Assembly: GCF_014250515.1 (NCBI RefSeq)
Contig: NZ_CP060202.1
Location: 741,001 to 805,000, forward strand
Direction: 5' to 3'
DNA length: 64,000 nucleotides
Source of the DNA: Hymenobacter sediminicola
GTDB taxonomy: Bacteria; Bacteroidota; Bacteroidia; Cytophagales; Hymenobacteraceae
The notes below the pieces were generated by a model. It made no database searches and was not told the DNA's origin. It saw nothing but the letters and a program-made list of their open reading frames with translations. Below are positions 17,576 to 27,189 of the stretch, in pieces. Positions within the stretch are counted from its first letter, which is position 1. Each line of letters begins with the position of its first letter. The translations under genes and the position numbers were made by a program.

Positions 17576-20350
17576 ATGCTTCACTCTGACTCCCACCTTC
17601 CTTCACTGGCGCGCTGTGCCTTGTTTTTGAGCCTGTTGCTAGGCTTCGGGGCCTGCACACAGCAAGCGACAAAGCCACGCTATACTATTGGTTTCTCGCA
17701 GTGCACCAACGGCGACGCTTGGCGGCAGGCCATGCTGGCCGGCATGAAAAAGGAGCTAAGCTTCTACCCGGAAGTCAACTTCCGGATAAAGGATGCGAAG
17801 TACAGCAGCGCCTTGCAGGAACAGCAGATCAAAGAGTTTCTGCGTGAAGGCATCGACCTGCTGATTGTATCGGCCAACGAAAGTGAGCCGGTGACGCCCA
17901 TTGTGGAAGAAGCGTACAACCGGGGTATTCCGGTCGTGATTCTGGACCGCCGCACAACGTCCAAGCTGTACACGGCTTATGTAGGCGGCAACAACGTGGA
18001 AGTAGGCCAAACAGCGGGCAACTATGTGGCCGGTCTGCTTGGGCAGCGTGGGCAGGTGCTGGAAGTGTTGGGCGCGCCCGGTTCTTCGCCGGCCACCGAC
18101 CGGCACCAGGGCTTTGTGCAGGCATTGGCGGCCTATCCGCAACTGCAGCTAGTGGCGCAGGTCAATAGCAACTGGGAGCGGCCCTCGGTGCTGGAGCGGC
18201 TACCGGCCGTGTTGCGCGCCCACCCCGAGGTAGACCTCATCTTCGCGCACAACGACCGGATTGCGCTGGGTGCCTATCAGGTCTGCAAGCAGCTCAGGCT
18301 GGCTAATCGTGTCCGGATTGTGGGCGTGGATGGCATGCCGGGGCCGCACGGCGGTATTCAGCTGGTGCAGGATGGCATCCTCAAGGCCACGCTGCTCTAC
18401 CCGCCGGGCGGGGAGGAGGCCATCCGGATGGCTATGCGCATCCTGCGCAAGCAGCCCTACGACAAGGAAAATATCCTCGGTACCATGGTCATCGACTCGA
18501 CCAATGTGCAGACCATGAAGCTGCAGACCGAGAAGCTCGCCAGCCAGCAACAGGATATTCAGCGCCAGCAGCAGCTGCTGCGCCGGCAGCGCGCTACCTA
18601 CGCCAGCCAGCAAACCGTGCTCTATGTACTGGCCGCCGCCCTGCTCGGGGCAGCCGTGCTGGGCCTGATTGCGTTTCGGGCGTTTCGGGCCAACCGCCGC
18701 AGCAACCGCAAGCTGGAGCTGCAAAACCAGGAGATACTGTCGCAGCGCAACCAGATTCAGGAGTTTGCTGAGCAGGCCAAAGTAGAAACCGAGGCCAAGC
18801 TACGCTTCTTCACCAACTTCTCGCACGAGCTTCGCACCCCGCTTACGCTCATACTGGGGCCGGTAGAGGAAATGCTGACCAGCAACCCCGACCTACCTGC
18901 CACCCACCGCCACGACCTGGGACTGATTCGGCGCAATGCACAGCGCCTGCTGCAGCTCGTCAACCAGCTCATGGACTTCCGCAAGATTGACGTGGGCAAG
19001 ATGCCGGTGCGCGCCACCGAAGGCAACCTCGTGGCCTTTGTGCGCGAAATCATGGACGTGTTTGAAAAACCGGCCCGGCAGCGCGGCATCAGCCTCCGGT
19101 TTCTGCCTTCGGAGCCTGTTATCCGGCTCTGGTTTGATGTGAACATCCTGGACAAAGTGTTCTTCAACCTGCTCAGCAACGCCCTCAAGTTCACGCCCGA
19201 CCGCGGCCAGATTACGGTCAGTATTCAGCTGGTACCGGCCGAAAACGGGGTGCGGGTGAGTGTGGAAGACACCGGCCGGGGCATTTCGGAGCAAGACCGG
19301 GCGCATATTTTCGAGTGGTTTTACCAGGGGCAGCAGTCGGCGGCACGCGGCTCGGGCATGGGGCTGGCACTGGCGCTGGGCCTCACGCGCCTCCACTTGG
19401 GCCAGCTCACGTTTACCAGCCAGCCAGGGCAGGGCAGTACGTTTATCGTGACGCTGCCGCTAGAACTGCCGCCTGCTCTCAAGCTACTGGATGCCGCCCC
19501 GCAGGCCACGCCAGCATTTGCGCTGGAAGAAGGCATTGCGCCGGCAGCCACGGCGGGCGAGCCTGCCGCTTATGGCAGCAGCGAAGCACTTGTGCTGGTG
19601 ATTGAAGACAACCCGGACGTGAATGCCTTCCTGACCCAGAAACTGCAACCGCATTTTCAGGTCAGCTCGGCCTTTGATGGAGCAACCGGCCTGCGTCTGG
19701 CCGCCGAATCTATTCCGGACCTGATAGTGTGCGACGTGATGCTGCCCGAACTCAGCGGGCTGGAAGTGGTAGCCCAGCTCAAAGGTGACTGGCGCACCTC
19801 GCACATTCCGGTGGTGCTGCTCACGGCCCGCAACGCGCCCGAGCAGCAAGTAGAAGGCGTGCAGGCCGGCGCCGACTTGTATTTGACCAAGCCTTTCAAT
19901 CCCACCTTCCTGCTCGAAAGCCTGCGCACCCTGCTGGCCAACCGCGACAAAATGCGCGAGCATTTCCGCCGCGAGTTGAGTGTCGATACGGTGACGGTTG
20001 CCCCGCAGCGCATCGACCAGAAATTTCTGGCTGACCTCACCGCCATTGTGGAAGCCAACCTCGGCCGTTCCGACCTGAGCGTGGAAGACGTAGCCCGTAG
20101 CCTGGGCATCTCGCGGGTGCAGCTCTACCGCAAAGTGAAGGCTGTGCTCGGCACCGGCGTCACCGACTTTATCCAAGGCATCCGGCTCACTAAAGCCCGT
20201 CAGCTTTTGCTCGACGACGAGCTGAACATTGCTGAAGTGGCCTATCAATTGGGCTTCTCGTCGCCTTCTTATTTCTCCACCAGCTTCAAAGCGCGCTACC
20301 AAGTGTCGCCCTCCGAGTTTCGGGCGCTGCATACTACGCCCAGCGCCTGA
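17576..20350 (+). CDS. Hybrid two-component sensor with periplasmic sugar-binding domain and AraC output
   Basis: This 924-residue protein packs a whole signalling pathway in one chain. A signal/anchor segment (LFLSLLLGFGAC) is followed by a type-I periplasmic binding domain of the ribose-binding (Peripla_BP_4) type at about 35-320 (RYTIGFSQCTNGDAWRQAM, AHNDRIALGAYQVCKQL, VGVDGMPGPHGGIQLVQDG). Then come a membrane helix near 365-390, a HisKA domain (RFFTNFSHELRTPLTLILGP), an HATPase (NLLSNALKFTPDRG, DTGRGI, GSGMGLAL), a receiver (VCDVMLPELSGLEV, YLTKPFNP) and a C-terminal AraC helix-turn-helix (VEDVARSLGISRVQLYRKVK). The plan matches the fructose-sensing hybrid regulator BT1754 of Bacteroides thetaiotaomicron, and the genes downstream are those of a fructan locus. 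Fructose as the signal is inferred. The ATG at 17576 fits the signal sequence better than a TTG at 17504. Confidence 0.93.
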   Translation: MLHSDSHLPSLARCALFLSLLLGFGACTQQATKPRYTIGFSQCTNGDAWRQAMLAGMKKELSFYPEVNFRIKDAKYSSALQEQQIKEFLREGIDLLIVSANESEPVTPIVEEAYNRGIPVVILDRRTTSKLYTAYVGGNNVEVGQTAGNYVAGLLGQRGQVLEVLGAPGSSPATDRHQGFVQALAAYPQLQLVAQVNSNWERPSVLERLPAVLRAHPEVDLIFAHNDRIALGAYQVCKQLRLANRVRIVGVDGMPGPHGGIQLVQDGILKATLLYPPGGEEAIRMAMRILRKQPYDKENILGTMVIDSTNVQTMKLQTEKLASQQQDIQRQQQLLRRQRATYASQQTVLYVLAAALLGAAVLGLIAFRAFRANRRSNRKLELQNQEILSQRNQIQEFAEQAKVETEAKLRFFTNFSHELRTPLTLILGPVEEMLTSNPDLPATHRHDLGLIRRNAQRLLQLVNQLMDFRKIDVGKMPVRATEGNLVAFVREIMDVFEKPARQRGISLRFLPSEPVIRLWFDVNILDKVFFNLLSNALKFTPDRGQITVSIQLVPAENGVRVSVEDTGRGISEQDRAHIFEWFYQGQQSAARGSGMGLALALGLTRLHLGQLTFTSQPGQGSTFIVTLPLELPPALKLLDAAPQATPAFALEEGIAPAATAGEPAAYGSSEALVLVIEDNPDVNAFLTQKLQPHFQVSSAFDGATGLRLAAESIPDLIVCDVMLPELSGLEVVAQLKGDWRTSHIPVVLLTARNAPEQQVEGVQAGADLYLTKPFNPTFLLESLRTLLANRDKMREHFRRELSVDTVTVAPQRIDQKFLADLTAIVEANLGRSDLSVEDVARSLGISRVQLYRKVKAVLGTGVTDFIQGIRLTKARQLLLDDELNIAEVAYQLGFSSPSYFSTSFKARYQVSPSEFRALHTTPSA

Positions 20351-20539
20351 ATCAATTTTGAAAATCAGGTATCAAAAACGAAATAGTGAGGATGCGAATA
20401 GTGTAATGGTATAAAGTTAAAAATCACATTTTCAGGTGTTTAAATTGTATGTGTGGTGTGTCTGAATTTTGAAAGAGTTTGAATGAATAGAGGAAGGTAA
20501 CTGCCCGCTTTCAACGGAGATTTGGTCAACAACTCCGCC
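20351..20539 (+). other. A/T-rich region upstream of the susC leader
   Basis: This stretch is clearly richer in A and T than its surroundings (runs such as GAATTTTGAAAGAG near 20463). It probably carries the promoter of the fructan operon and binding sites for the AraC output domain of the adjacent sensor. I could not pick one operator with confidence. Confidence 0.4.
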
Positions 20540-20635
20540 ATGAAAAAGCCTCAGACTCCTACGTTCACCGCCGCGCCGCTCGTTGTGCCAGCCCATCTGT
20601 ATGGGGGGCGCCCGAGCGGCGCGGCGGTGCTGTAA
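20540..20635 (+). other. Possible 31-codon leader ORF within a long inverted repeat
   Basis: An open frame from ATG 20540 to TAA 20635 encodes a 31-residue peptide beginning MKKPQTPTFTAAPLVVPAHL. It coincides with a perfect 17-bp inverted repeat (20566-20582 and 20613-20629, 30-nt loop), so both arms are coding. It lies 60 nt before susC in its 5' leader. It could be a translated leader peptide controlling susC, or a chance frame through a GC-rich hairpin. Confidence 0.35.
20566..20629 (+). repeat. Perfect 17-bp inverted repeat in the susC leader
   Basis: The left arm caccgccgcgccgctcg at 20566-20582 is exactly complementary to 20613-20629. In RNA this is a very stable stem with a 30-nt loop. 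No T-run follows, so it is not an ordinary terminator. Confidence 0.8.
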
Positions 20636-20695
20636 GGAGAGCATTCGTCGGAGCTGATTCTACCTCACGCGTCTTCCTCTTTTCCACAAATTCCC

Positions 20696-23600
20696 ATGAA
20701 ACACACTGTACCTCTGCTGCGGCAAGCTGTTGGGCTGACGCTGCTTTCTGCTCTGCCGTTGGGCGCTACGCCGGCGCTGGCTTACATGCCTAGCGCCTCC
20801 ATCGGAGTGCTGGCCAACGTGCCAGTAACGGGCCGTATCGTTGATGAAAAAGGAGCCGGTATGCCCGGCGTCACGGTGGTTGTGAAAGGTACTTCCATTG
20901 GCACCTCTACTGATGGCGACGGTAACTTTTCCCTGTCGATGCCCGACAACGCCACAGCGCTGCTCATCTCCTTTATCGGCTACAAGTCGCAGGAAGTGCC
21001 GGTGGCGGGCCGCACGTCGTTCAGCATCACGCTGGCCCCCGACGCCGCGGCTCTGGATGAAGTAGTAGTAACCGGCTACCAGACCCAGCGCAAAGCCGAC
21101 CTGACCGGTGCCGTGGCGGTAGTGAAAACCGAGGAAATCCGGGACATGGCCTCCAATGACGTGACCCGCAACCTGCAGGGCCGCGTGGCGGGGGTGAGTA
21201 TTACCACGGATGGTGCGCCGGGCAGCTCGGCCACAGTACGCATCCGTGGCTTCGGTACGCTCGGCAACAACGACCCGCTGTATGTTATCGACGGCATCCC
21301 GACCAAGGAAGGCATCAACCAGATCAACCAGAACGATATCGAGAACATTCAGGTGCTGAAAGACGCCTCGGCGGCCAGCATCTACGGCTCGCGGGCTGGA
21401 AATGGCGTTATCATCATCACGACGAAAAAGGCCAAAAAGGGCGCCACCAAAGTAGACTTCTCAACCTTCTTCACGCTCCAGACGCCAGGCCCGAATATCA
21501 AGCTGCTCAACACCCTGGACTACGGCCGCGTGTACGGCCAGGCCGCCATCAACGATGGTACCAACCCCAGCCTGCCTTACTACAACTTCCAGACGAGCTT
21601 GGACGGCAACGGCCGCCGCGTGCTGAACGGCGTGACCGTGCCGGAATTCATCGACGCAGAAAAGACCCAGCGCTCCGCTGATACCGATTGGTTTAAGGAA
21701 ACGCAGCATAATGCCCTGATTCAGAGCTATAACCTGAGCGTAAGCAGCGGCAATGAGCGGGGCGGGGCGTTGTTCTCGCTGAACTACTACGACAACAGCG
21801 GCACGCTGAAGTACACCGACTTCGACCGGTACACGGCCCGCCTCAACACCGACTATAACTTCTTGGACGGCAAGCTGAAAATCGGGGAGAACCTGACCGT
21901 AGTGAAGTCGCAGCGCGCCGAGTTTGACTTGAATCTGGTGCGCGACCGGACCACGCAGCTGCCCTCCATCGTGCCGGTGCATACCGTGGATGGCGTGGGC
22001 TGGGGCGGCCCCGTAGCCGGCATGAGCGACCGGGACAACCCCCTGCGCCTGCTGAAAGATAACGAGCAGAACCGCTCCAATACGGGCCGCGCCTTCGGCA
22101 ACCTGTTTGCCGATGCCGAAATCCTGAAAGGTCTGCACCTGCGCACCAGCTTCGGCATCGACTACAGCATCTATAAGTACCGCCAGATCTATAAGACGTA
22201 CCGGGCAGGCTTCCTGTCGGAGCAGAACAACCGCGTGACCGTGAACGACCGGTTTTGGGGCAACTGGGTGTGGCAGAATACCTTGAACTACGACATGCTG
22301 CTGGCTGGAAAGCACCAGCTGGGCTTTGTAGCCGGTACGGAGCGCATCAGCTACTACGACGAAAGCTCGTACGCCTCGCGCACCAACTTCGCCAGCGAAG
22401 ACCTCACTTACGCCTACCTCGACGCCGGCGCGGCCAACAAAGACAACGGCGGTGGTGCTACCGCTTACCGGCTGGCGTCCACGTTCGGTAAAGTCAATTA
22501 CTCCTTCGCCGATAAATACCTGCTGTCGGGCACGTTGCGGCGCGACGGTTCCTCGCGCTTCGGTGCCGATAACCGCTTCGGTATTTTCCCGGCCGTATCG
22601 GCGGGCTGGCGCCTGAGCGAGGAACTGTTTGTAAAAGACAGCGCCCCGTTCTTTTCCGACCTGAAGCTGCGCGCTGGCTGGGGCCAAACCGGCAACCAAG
22701 ACATTGCCAATTTCGCCTCGCGGGGCCTCTACCAGTCGCTGCTGGGCACCATCGACCCCAACTTCGAGTATGACCGGGGTACGGCCTACGACATCTACGG
22801 CAACGACACCAACCTGCCCTCGGGCTACCGCCGCTTCCAGCGCGCCAACCCGGCCCTGAAGTGGGAAACCACTACCCAGACCAACGTGGGCCTGGACTTC
22901 GGGCTGCTCCAGAACCGGCTGTCGGGCTCCGTGGATTACTTCGTGAAGAAGAGTGAGGACATCCTAGTGAATCTGCCGTACCTGGCGGTAGTAGGGGAGG
23001 GTGGTGACCAGTTTGTGAACGGCGCTTCCATCGAAAACCGGGGCTGGGAGTTTGTGCTCGGCTATCAGAACGAGCTGACCAACGGCCTGACCTATACCAT
23101 CTCCGGCAACCTCTCGACCTACCGCAACGAGCTGACGTTCCTGCCAGCAGAAGTAATCAACGCCTATGGTGGCAACGGCCAGGACGTCACGCGGCTGGGC
23201 CACTCCATCAACGCCGTGTACGGCTATGTGGCAGATGGTCTGTTTCAGAACGAAGGCGAGGTGACCGGCCACGCCACGCAAGTAGGCGCTGCTCCCGGCC
23301 GCATCCGCTACAAAGACCTGAACGGTGACGGCAAAGTGGACAACTTCGACCAAACCTGGATTACGGAAGGCGTCCCGGATTTCAGCTACGGCCTCAACCT
23401 GGGCGCCGGCTACAAGGGCTTTGACCTGCAGCTATTCTTCCAGGGCGTGCAGGGCATTGATGCCTTCAACAACGCCAAATTCCGCACCGATTTCGCCTCG
23501 CTGGCTTCCGGCGAAAACTGGGGCGAGCGGCTGCTGGACGCCTGGACGCCGACCAATACCGGCTCTACCATTCCGGCCGCCACGCTCATCAACACCAACA

Positions 23601-23851
23601 ACGAGGGCCGCGCTTCCACCTACTTCATCGAAAACGCTTCCTACATGAAGCTGCGCAACCTGCAGCTGGGCTACTCGCTGCCGGCCAGCTTCGTGAGCCG
23701 CATTAAGCTACAGGGCGTGCGGGTGTATGTGCAGGGCCAGAACCTGTTCACAATCAAGAGCAAGGAATACACTGGCGCCGACCCCGAGGTGACCAACTAC
23801 CAGTATCCGGTGCCCCGCATTTTCTCCACGGGTCTGAACGTTTCTTTCTAA
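20696..23851 (+). CDS. SusC/RagA-type TonB-linked outer-membrane transporter
   Basis: The 1051-residue protein has a signal peptide, then a carboxypeptidase-regulatory-like domain (about 45-120; VTGRIVDEKGAGMPGVTVVV). The SusC signature region and plug follow (LDEVVVTGYQTQRKADLTGAV, GVSITTDGAPGSSATVRIRG, NDPLYVIDGIP, EIENIQVLKDASAA-like segment, SIYGSRAGNGVIIITTKKAK), then a 22-strand-type barrel ending FSTGLNVSF. With the SusD protein encoded next it should bind and import oligosaccharides across the outer membrane. The context (GH32, fructokinase) points to fructo-oligosaccharides. Confidence 0.96.
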   Translation: MKHTVPLLRQAVGLTLLSALPLGATPALAYMPSASIGVLANVPVTGRIVDEKGAGMPGVTVVVKGTSIGTSTDGDGNFSLSMPDNATALLISFIGYKSQEVPVAGRTSFSITLAPDAAALDEVVVTGYQTQRKADLTGAVAVVKTEEIRDMASNDVTRNLQGRVAGVSITTDGAPGSSATVRIRGFGTLGNNDPLYVIDGIPTKEGINQINQNDIENIQVLKDASAASIYGSRAGNGVIIITTKKAKKGATKVDFSTFFTLQTPGPNIKLLNTLDYGRVYGQAAINDGTNPSLPYYNFQTSLDGNGRRVLNGVTVPEFIDAEKTQRSADTDWFKETQHNALIQSYNLSVSSGNERGGALFSLNYYDNSGTLKYTDFDRYTARLNTDYNFLDGKLKIGENLTVVKSQRAEFDLNLVRDRTTQLPSIVPVHTVDGVGWGGPVAGMSDRDNPLRLLKDNEQNRSNTGRAFGNLFADAEILKGLHLRTSFGIDYSIYKYRQIYKTYRAGFLSEQNNRVTVNDRFWGNWVWQNTLNYDMLLAGKHQLGFVAGTERISYYDESSYASRTNFASEDLTYAYLDAGAANKDNGGGATAYRLASTFGKVNYSFADKYLLSGTLRRDGSSRFGADNRFGIFPAVSAGWRLSEELFVKDSAPFFSDLKLRAGWGQTGNQDIANFASRGLYQSLLGTIDPNFEYDRGTAYDIYGNDTNLPSGYRRFQRANPALKWETTTQTNVGLDFGLLQNRLSGSVDYFVKKSEDILVNLPYLAVVGEGGDQFVNGASIENRGWEFVLGYQNELTNGLTYTISGNLSTYRNELTFLPAEVINAYGGNGQDVTRLGHSINAVYGYVADGLFQNEGEVTGHATQVGAAPGRIRYKDLNGDGKVDNFDQTWITEGVPDFSYGLNLGAGYKGFDLQLFFQGVQGIDAFNNAKFRTDFASLASGENWGERLLDAWTPTNTGSTIPAATLINTNNEGRASTYFIENASYMKLRNLQLGYSLPASFVSRIKLQGVRVYVQGQNLFTIKSKEYTGADPEVTNYQYPVPRIFSTGLNVSF

Positions 23852-23872
23852 TCACTGCCAACACCACTTCCC

Positions 23873-25594
23873 ATGAAACTCTTTAAATCCAGCGTGTTGG
23901 CCGTTTCCTTGCTCACGCTTTCCTTCGGCTGCTCCGACAAAGACTTCCTTGATGTGCAGCCCATCGGAGCCCTGAGCGACGAGCAGCTGAACACGCCTGC
24001 CAATATTGAGAAGCAAGTAATTGCGGCCTACTCGCAGCTCGGCAACGACGTGTACCGCGCCCCCTATACCAGCATGTGGCCCTACGGCAACGTGCGCGCC
24101 GGCGACGCCTACAAAGGCGGCAACGGCACCGCCGACGTAGACGCCTTCCACTTTTATGAGACGTTCAGCTTCAACCGCGTCGATGTGGGCAACACCGACG
24201 AGCTATGGTTTCTGATCTACATTGGTGTGTCGCGCTGCAATGATGCCCTGCGCCGCCTCGATGCCGTGGATGCTGCCGCCATGCCTACCAAGGCGGTGCG
24301 CCAGGGCGAGGTACGCTTTCTGCGGGGCCACTACTATTTCCTGCTGAAAGAGTTGTTCAAGCGGGTGCCCTACATCGACCAGACCGTGCCCACCGAGCAG
24401 TACGCCACGATTTCAAACGTAGCGCTAAGCAACGACGAGTTGTGGGGCAAGATTGCCGATGACTTCCGCTTTGCGGTGGCCAACCTGCCGGATACCCAGC
24501 CCGAAATCGGGCGCGCCAACAAGTCGGCGGCACAGGCCTATCTGGCCAAAACGCTGCTCTACCAGGCTTATGTGCAGAGCGACAACCACGCCGTCACTAG
24601 CATCGACCAAGTAAAGCTGAACGAGGTGGTGACGCTGACCAACCAAGTAGCTGCCTCAGGCAAATACTCGCTGCACGCCGACTACGCCACCAACTTCCTG
24701 ACCGCCGGCGACAATGGGTCGGAGTCGGTATTTGCCATCCAGTTTTCGCGCAACGACGGAACCCCCAAGGGCCGCACCGACCGGGGCAACTGCCTGAATT
24801 ACCCCATGAACCCCGACTATGGCTGCTGCGGGTTCCACCAGCCTAGCCAGAACCTGGTGAATGCCTACAAAACGGATGCCCAGGGCCTGCCACTGTTCAC
24901 CACGTTCAACAACTCGGACCTGGTGACACCTGCCGACTTCCAGAACAACGCGGTAGACCCACGCCTCGACCACACCGTGGCCATTCCGAGCCACCCTTAC
25001 AAGTACCTTCCCACGTTCGTGTTCGAGAATTCCTGGCTTCGCGACCCAAACACGTACGGCGTGTATATGTCGATGAAAGAGAATGTGTTGCCCTCGGATC
25101 CCAGCTTCCAGAAAACGCCGCCGTTCATGACGTCGTCGAAGAACTGGGCCATCATCCGCTACGCCGATGTACTGCTCTGGAAAGCCGAAGCCCTGATTGA
25201 GCTGGGCCGGCAGTCAGAAGCCTTGCCTATCATCAACCAGATCCGGCAGCGCGCCGCCAACAGCACCGCCCGCCTGAAAAACGCCAGCGGCGGCAACACC
25301 TCCAACTACCGCATTGGCCAGTATCCTTCCACCAACTGGACGCAACAGTACGCCCGCGAGGCCCTGCGCTACGAGCGTCGGATGGAGTTTGCCATGGAGG
25401 GTTTCCGCTTCTTCGACCTCACACGCTGGGGCATTGCGGCCAATACGCTGAACACCTATTTCGACCGGGAAAAAACCAAGCGCCTGTACCTGCAGACGGC
25501 GCGCTTCACACAAGGCCGCGACGAGTACCTACCCATTCCCATCAACCAGATCAACTTCAGCAAAGGCCTGTACAAGCAGAATCCGGGCTGGTAG
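23873..25594 (+). CDS. SusD/RagB-family surface glycan-binding lipoprotein
   Basis: The 573-residue protein has a lipoprotein signal (LLTLSFGC) and the SusD start motif DKDFLDVQPIGALSDEQL. The helical TPR-like body includes RFLRGHYYFLLKELFKRVPYI and ends with the family segment REALRYERRMEFAMEGFRFFDLTRWG and DEYLPIPINQINFSKGLYKQNPGW. It caps the SusC channel from outside and captures sugar chains. It lies 21 nt behind susC and is certainly its partner. Confidence 0.96.
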   Translation: MKLFKSSVLAVSLLTLSFGCSDKDFLDVQPIGALSDEQLNTPANIEKQVIAAYSQLGNDVYRAPYTSMWPYGNVRAGDAYKGGNGTADVDAFHFYETFSFNRVDVGNTDELWFLIYIGVSRCNDALRRLDAVDAAAMPTKAVRQGEVRFLRGHYYFLLKELFKRVPYIDQTVPTEQYATISNVALSNDELWGKIADDFRFAVANLPDTQPEIGRANKSAAQAYLAKTLLYQAYVQSDNHAVTSIDQVKLNEVVTLTNQVAASGKYSLHADYATNFLTAGDNGSESVFAIQFSRNDGTPKGRTDRGNCLNYPMNPDYGCCGFHQPSQNLVNAYKTDAQGLPLFTTFNNSDLVTPADFQNNAVDPRLDHTVAIPSHPYKYLPTFVFENSWLRDPNTYGVYMSMKENVLPSDPSFQKTPPFMTSSKNWAIIRYADVLLWKAEALIELGRQSEALPIINQIRQRAANSTARLKNASGGNTSNYRIGQYPSTNWTQQYAREALRYERRMEFAMEGFRFFDLTRWGIAANTLNTYFDREKTKRLYLQTARFTQGRDEYLPIPINQINFSKGLYKQNPGW

Positions 25595-25650
25595 TCAGGC
25601 TCTGATATATAGGTAGTGGCTTGCTGCAACACGCTGCTACCGGTATGCTC

Positions 25651-25680
25651 CACTGCTCCAGCCGCTTGGCTGGGGCGGTG
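25651..25680 (+). other. Stem-loop after susD
   Basis: A 13-bp stem containing G-T pairs (25651-25663 with 25668-25680, 4-nt loop) lies between susD and the sugar porter gene. A pyrimidine-rich stretch, but no true T-run, follows. It may partly terminate or protect the susCD message. Confidence 0.5.
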
Positions 25681-25738
25681 TTGAGCTTCTCCTCTTACAA
25701 AGTTCAACCTGTGGCCTTCCATAAAGCTGCAGCCTAAC

Positions 25739-27085
25739 ATGACCGCCGTGAAAAACAGCAACGTATTCTTTTGGTCCCTGGTGGTGGCGCTGGGCGGCTT
25801 CCTGTTCGGCTTCGACACGGCCGTTATTTCCGGGGCCGAGAAAGCCATTCAGCAGCTCTGGGGGCTGAGTGCCGTGGAGCACGGCTTCACCATTGCCGTG
25901 GCTCTGATTGGTACCGTGTTCGGGGCCATCTTCGGCGGCATTCCGTCCGACAAGCTGGGCCGCCGTCAGACCCTGATCTGGATTGCGGTGCTCTATTTTG
26001 TGTCGGCCATTGGGGCAGCCGTTACGTCTAGCTGGGTGGCCTTCATGCTATTCCGGTTCCTGGGCGGGCTGGGCGTAGGCGCGTCGTCGGTGACGGCGCC
26101 GCTCTATATTTCCGAGGTGTCACCGGCCGAGAAGCGGGGGCAGATGGTAGCTATGTTTCAGTTCAACATCGTGTTTGGCATCCTGGCCGCCTACCTCTCC
26201 AACTACCTGCTGACCGGCGTGGGCGAAAACGACTGGCGCTGGATGCTGGGCGTGCAGGCCGTGCCGGCGCTGGCGTTTTTCCTGCTGCTGTTCCGCGTGC
26301 CCGAAAGCCCGCGCTGGCTGTTGGGGCAGGGCCGCGTGGAGGAAGGCCGCCAGGTTTTCCAGCGCATCAACCCCGCCACCGCCGACCAGGAGGTGACCAA
26401 TGTGCTGACCTCCAACGCCTCCGACGATGCCATGGTAGGCGGCCGTTCGTTGTTTGCGCCGCAGTACCGCACCCCGGTTATACTGGCCGTGCTGTTTGCC
26501 GTCTTCAATCAGGTGTCCGGTATTAATGCTATTATCTACTTCGCGCCGCGTATTTTCGAAATGACGGGCTTGGGCCAGGGTGCGGCGTTGCTCTCGTCGG
26601 CGGGCATCGGGCTGGTGAACTTCGCCTTCACGCTGCTGGCCCGGCAGGTCATCGACCAGTTTGGGCGCCGCAAGCTGATGCTCATCGGCTCGTTTGGGCT
26701 GATTGCCACGCTGGGCCTGGTGTCGTGGGCCTTTTACACGCAGAGCTTCAGTGCCTTGAATGGCATGCTGGTGCCGGTACTGCTGTTCGTGTACATTGCC
26801 TTTTTCGCCTTCTCACAGGGCGCGGTTATTTGGGTGTTCATCTCGGAAATCTTCCCTAACACGGTACGCGCCAAAGGCCAGGCGCTGGGTTCCAGCACGC
26901 ACTGGGTGATGGCCGCCATTATTGCCTTCGCCTTTCCGCCGCTGGCCGAGAAGCTGGGCGGCGGCCACACCTTCGCCTTCTTCTGCGGTATGATGGTGCT
27001 GCAATTGCTCTTCGTGTGGCGCATGATGCCCGAAACCAAAGGCACCAGCCTTGAACAGCTGGAAAAAACGCTCGTTATCCACTGA
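25739..27085 (+). CDS. Sugar porter family MFS transporter
   Basis: The 448-residue inner-membrane protein has 12 predicted helices. Sugar-porter signatures are present: GGFLFGFDTAVISGA in helix 1, DKLGRRQTL after helix 2, PESPRWLLGQGR at the end of the first half, QVSGINAIIYFAPRIF in helix 7, and PETKGTSLEQLE at the C-terminus. It should take free hexose, most likely fructose released by the GH32 enzyme, from periplasm to cytoplasm by proton symport. A transporter in this position also occurs in the B. thetaiotaomicron fructan locus. Confidence 0.93.
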   Translation: MTAVKNSNVFFWSLVVALGGFLFGFDTAVISGAEKAIQQLWGLSAVEHGFTIAVALIGTVFGAIFGGIPSDKLGRRQTLIWIAVLYFVSAIGAAVTSSWVAFMLFRFLGGLGVGASSVTAPLYISEVSPAEKRGQMVAMFQFNIVFGILAAYLSNYLLTGVGENDWRWMLGVQAVPALAFFLLLFRVPESPRWLLGQGRVEEGRQVFQRINPATADQEVTNVLTSNASDDAMVGGRSLFAPQYRTPVILAVLFAVFNQVSGINAIIYFAPRIFEMTGLGQGAALLSSAGIGLVNFAFTLLARQVIDQFGRRKLMLIGSFGLIATLGLVSWAFYTQSFSALNGMLVPVLLFVYIAFFAFSQGAVIWVFISEIFPNTVRAKGQALGSSTHWVMAAIIAFAFPPLAEKLGGGHTFAFFCGMMVLQLLFVWRMMPETKGTSLEQLEKTLVIH

Positions 27086-27086
27086 G

Positions 27087-27175
27087 TAGAGCTTAGAAGT
27101 GAGAACAAAGAGCTTAGATATCGTCGGTATTAGTCTCTGAATTCTCCTTTCTGCTCTTGCGTTTTCTAAGCTCTA
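27087..27175. repeat. Intergenic inverted repeat, AGAGCTTAG type
   Basis: A perfect 12-bp inverted repeat (27087-27098 with 27164-27175) bounds most of the 104-nt gap between transporter and fructokinase. The inside is partly complementary too. The core AGAGCTTAG also forms the arms of the larger repeat between nusG and rplK. Confidence 0.5.
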
Positions 27176-27189
27176 AATTCTAATATCTC

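Noticed and set aside
21461..22699. 412-codon open frame antisense to susC
   Set aside because: It lies wholly within a clear SusC gene. Its product is biased to Val, Gly, Gln and His with no family motif, as expected for a shadow frame in GC-rich DNA.
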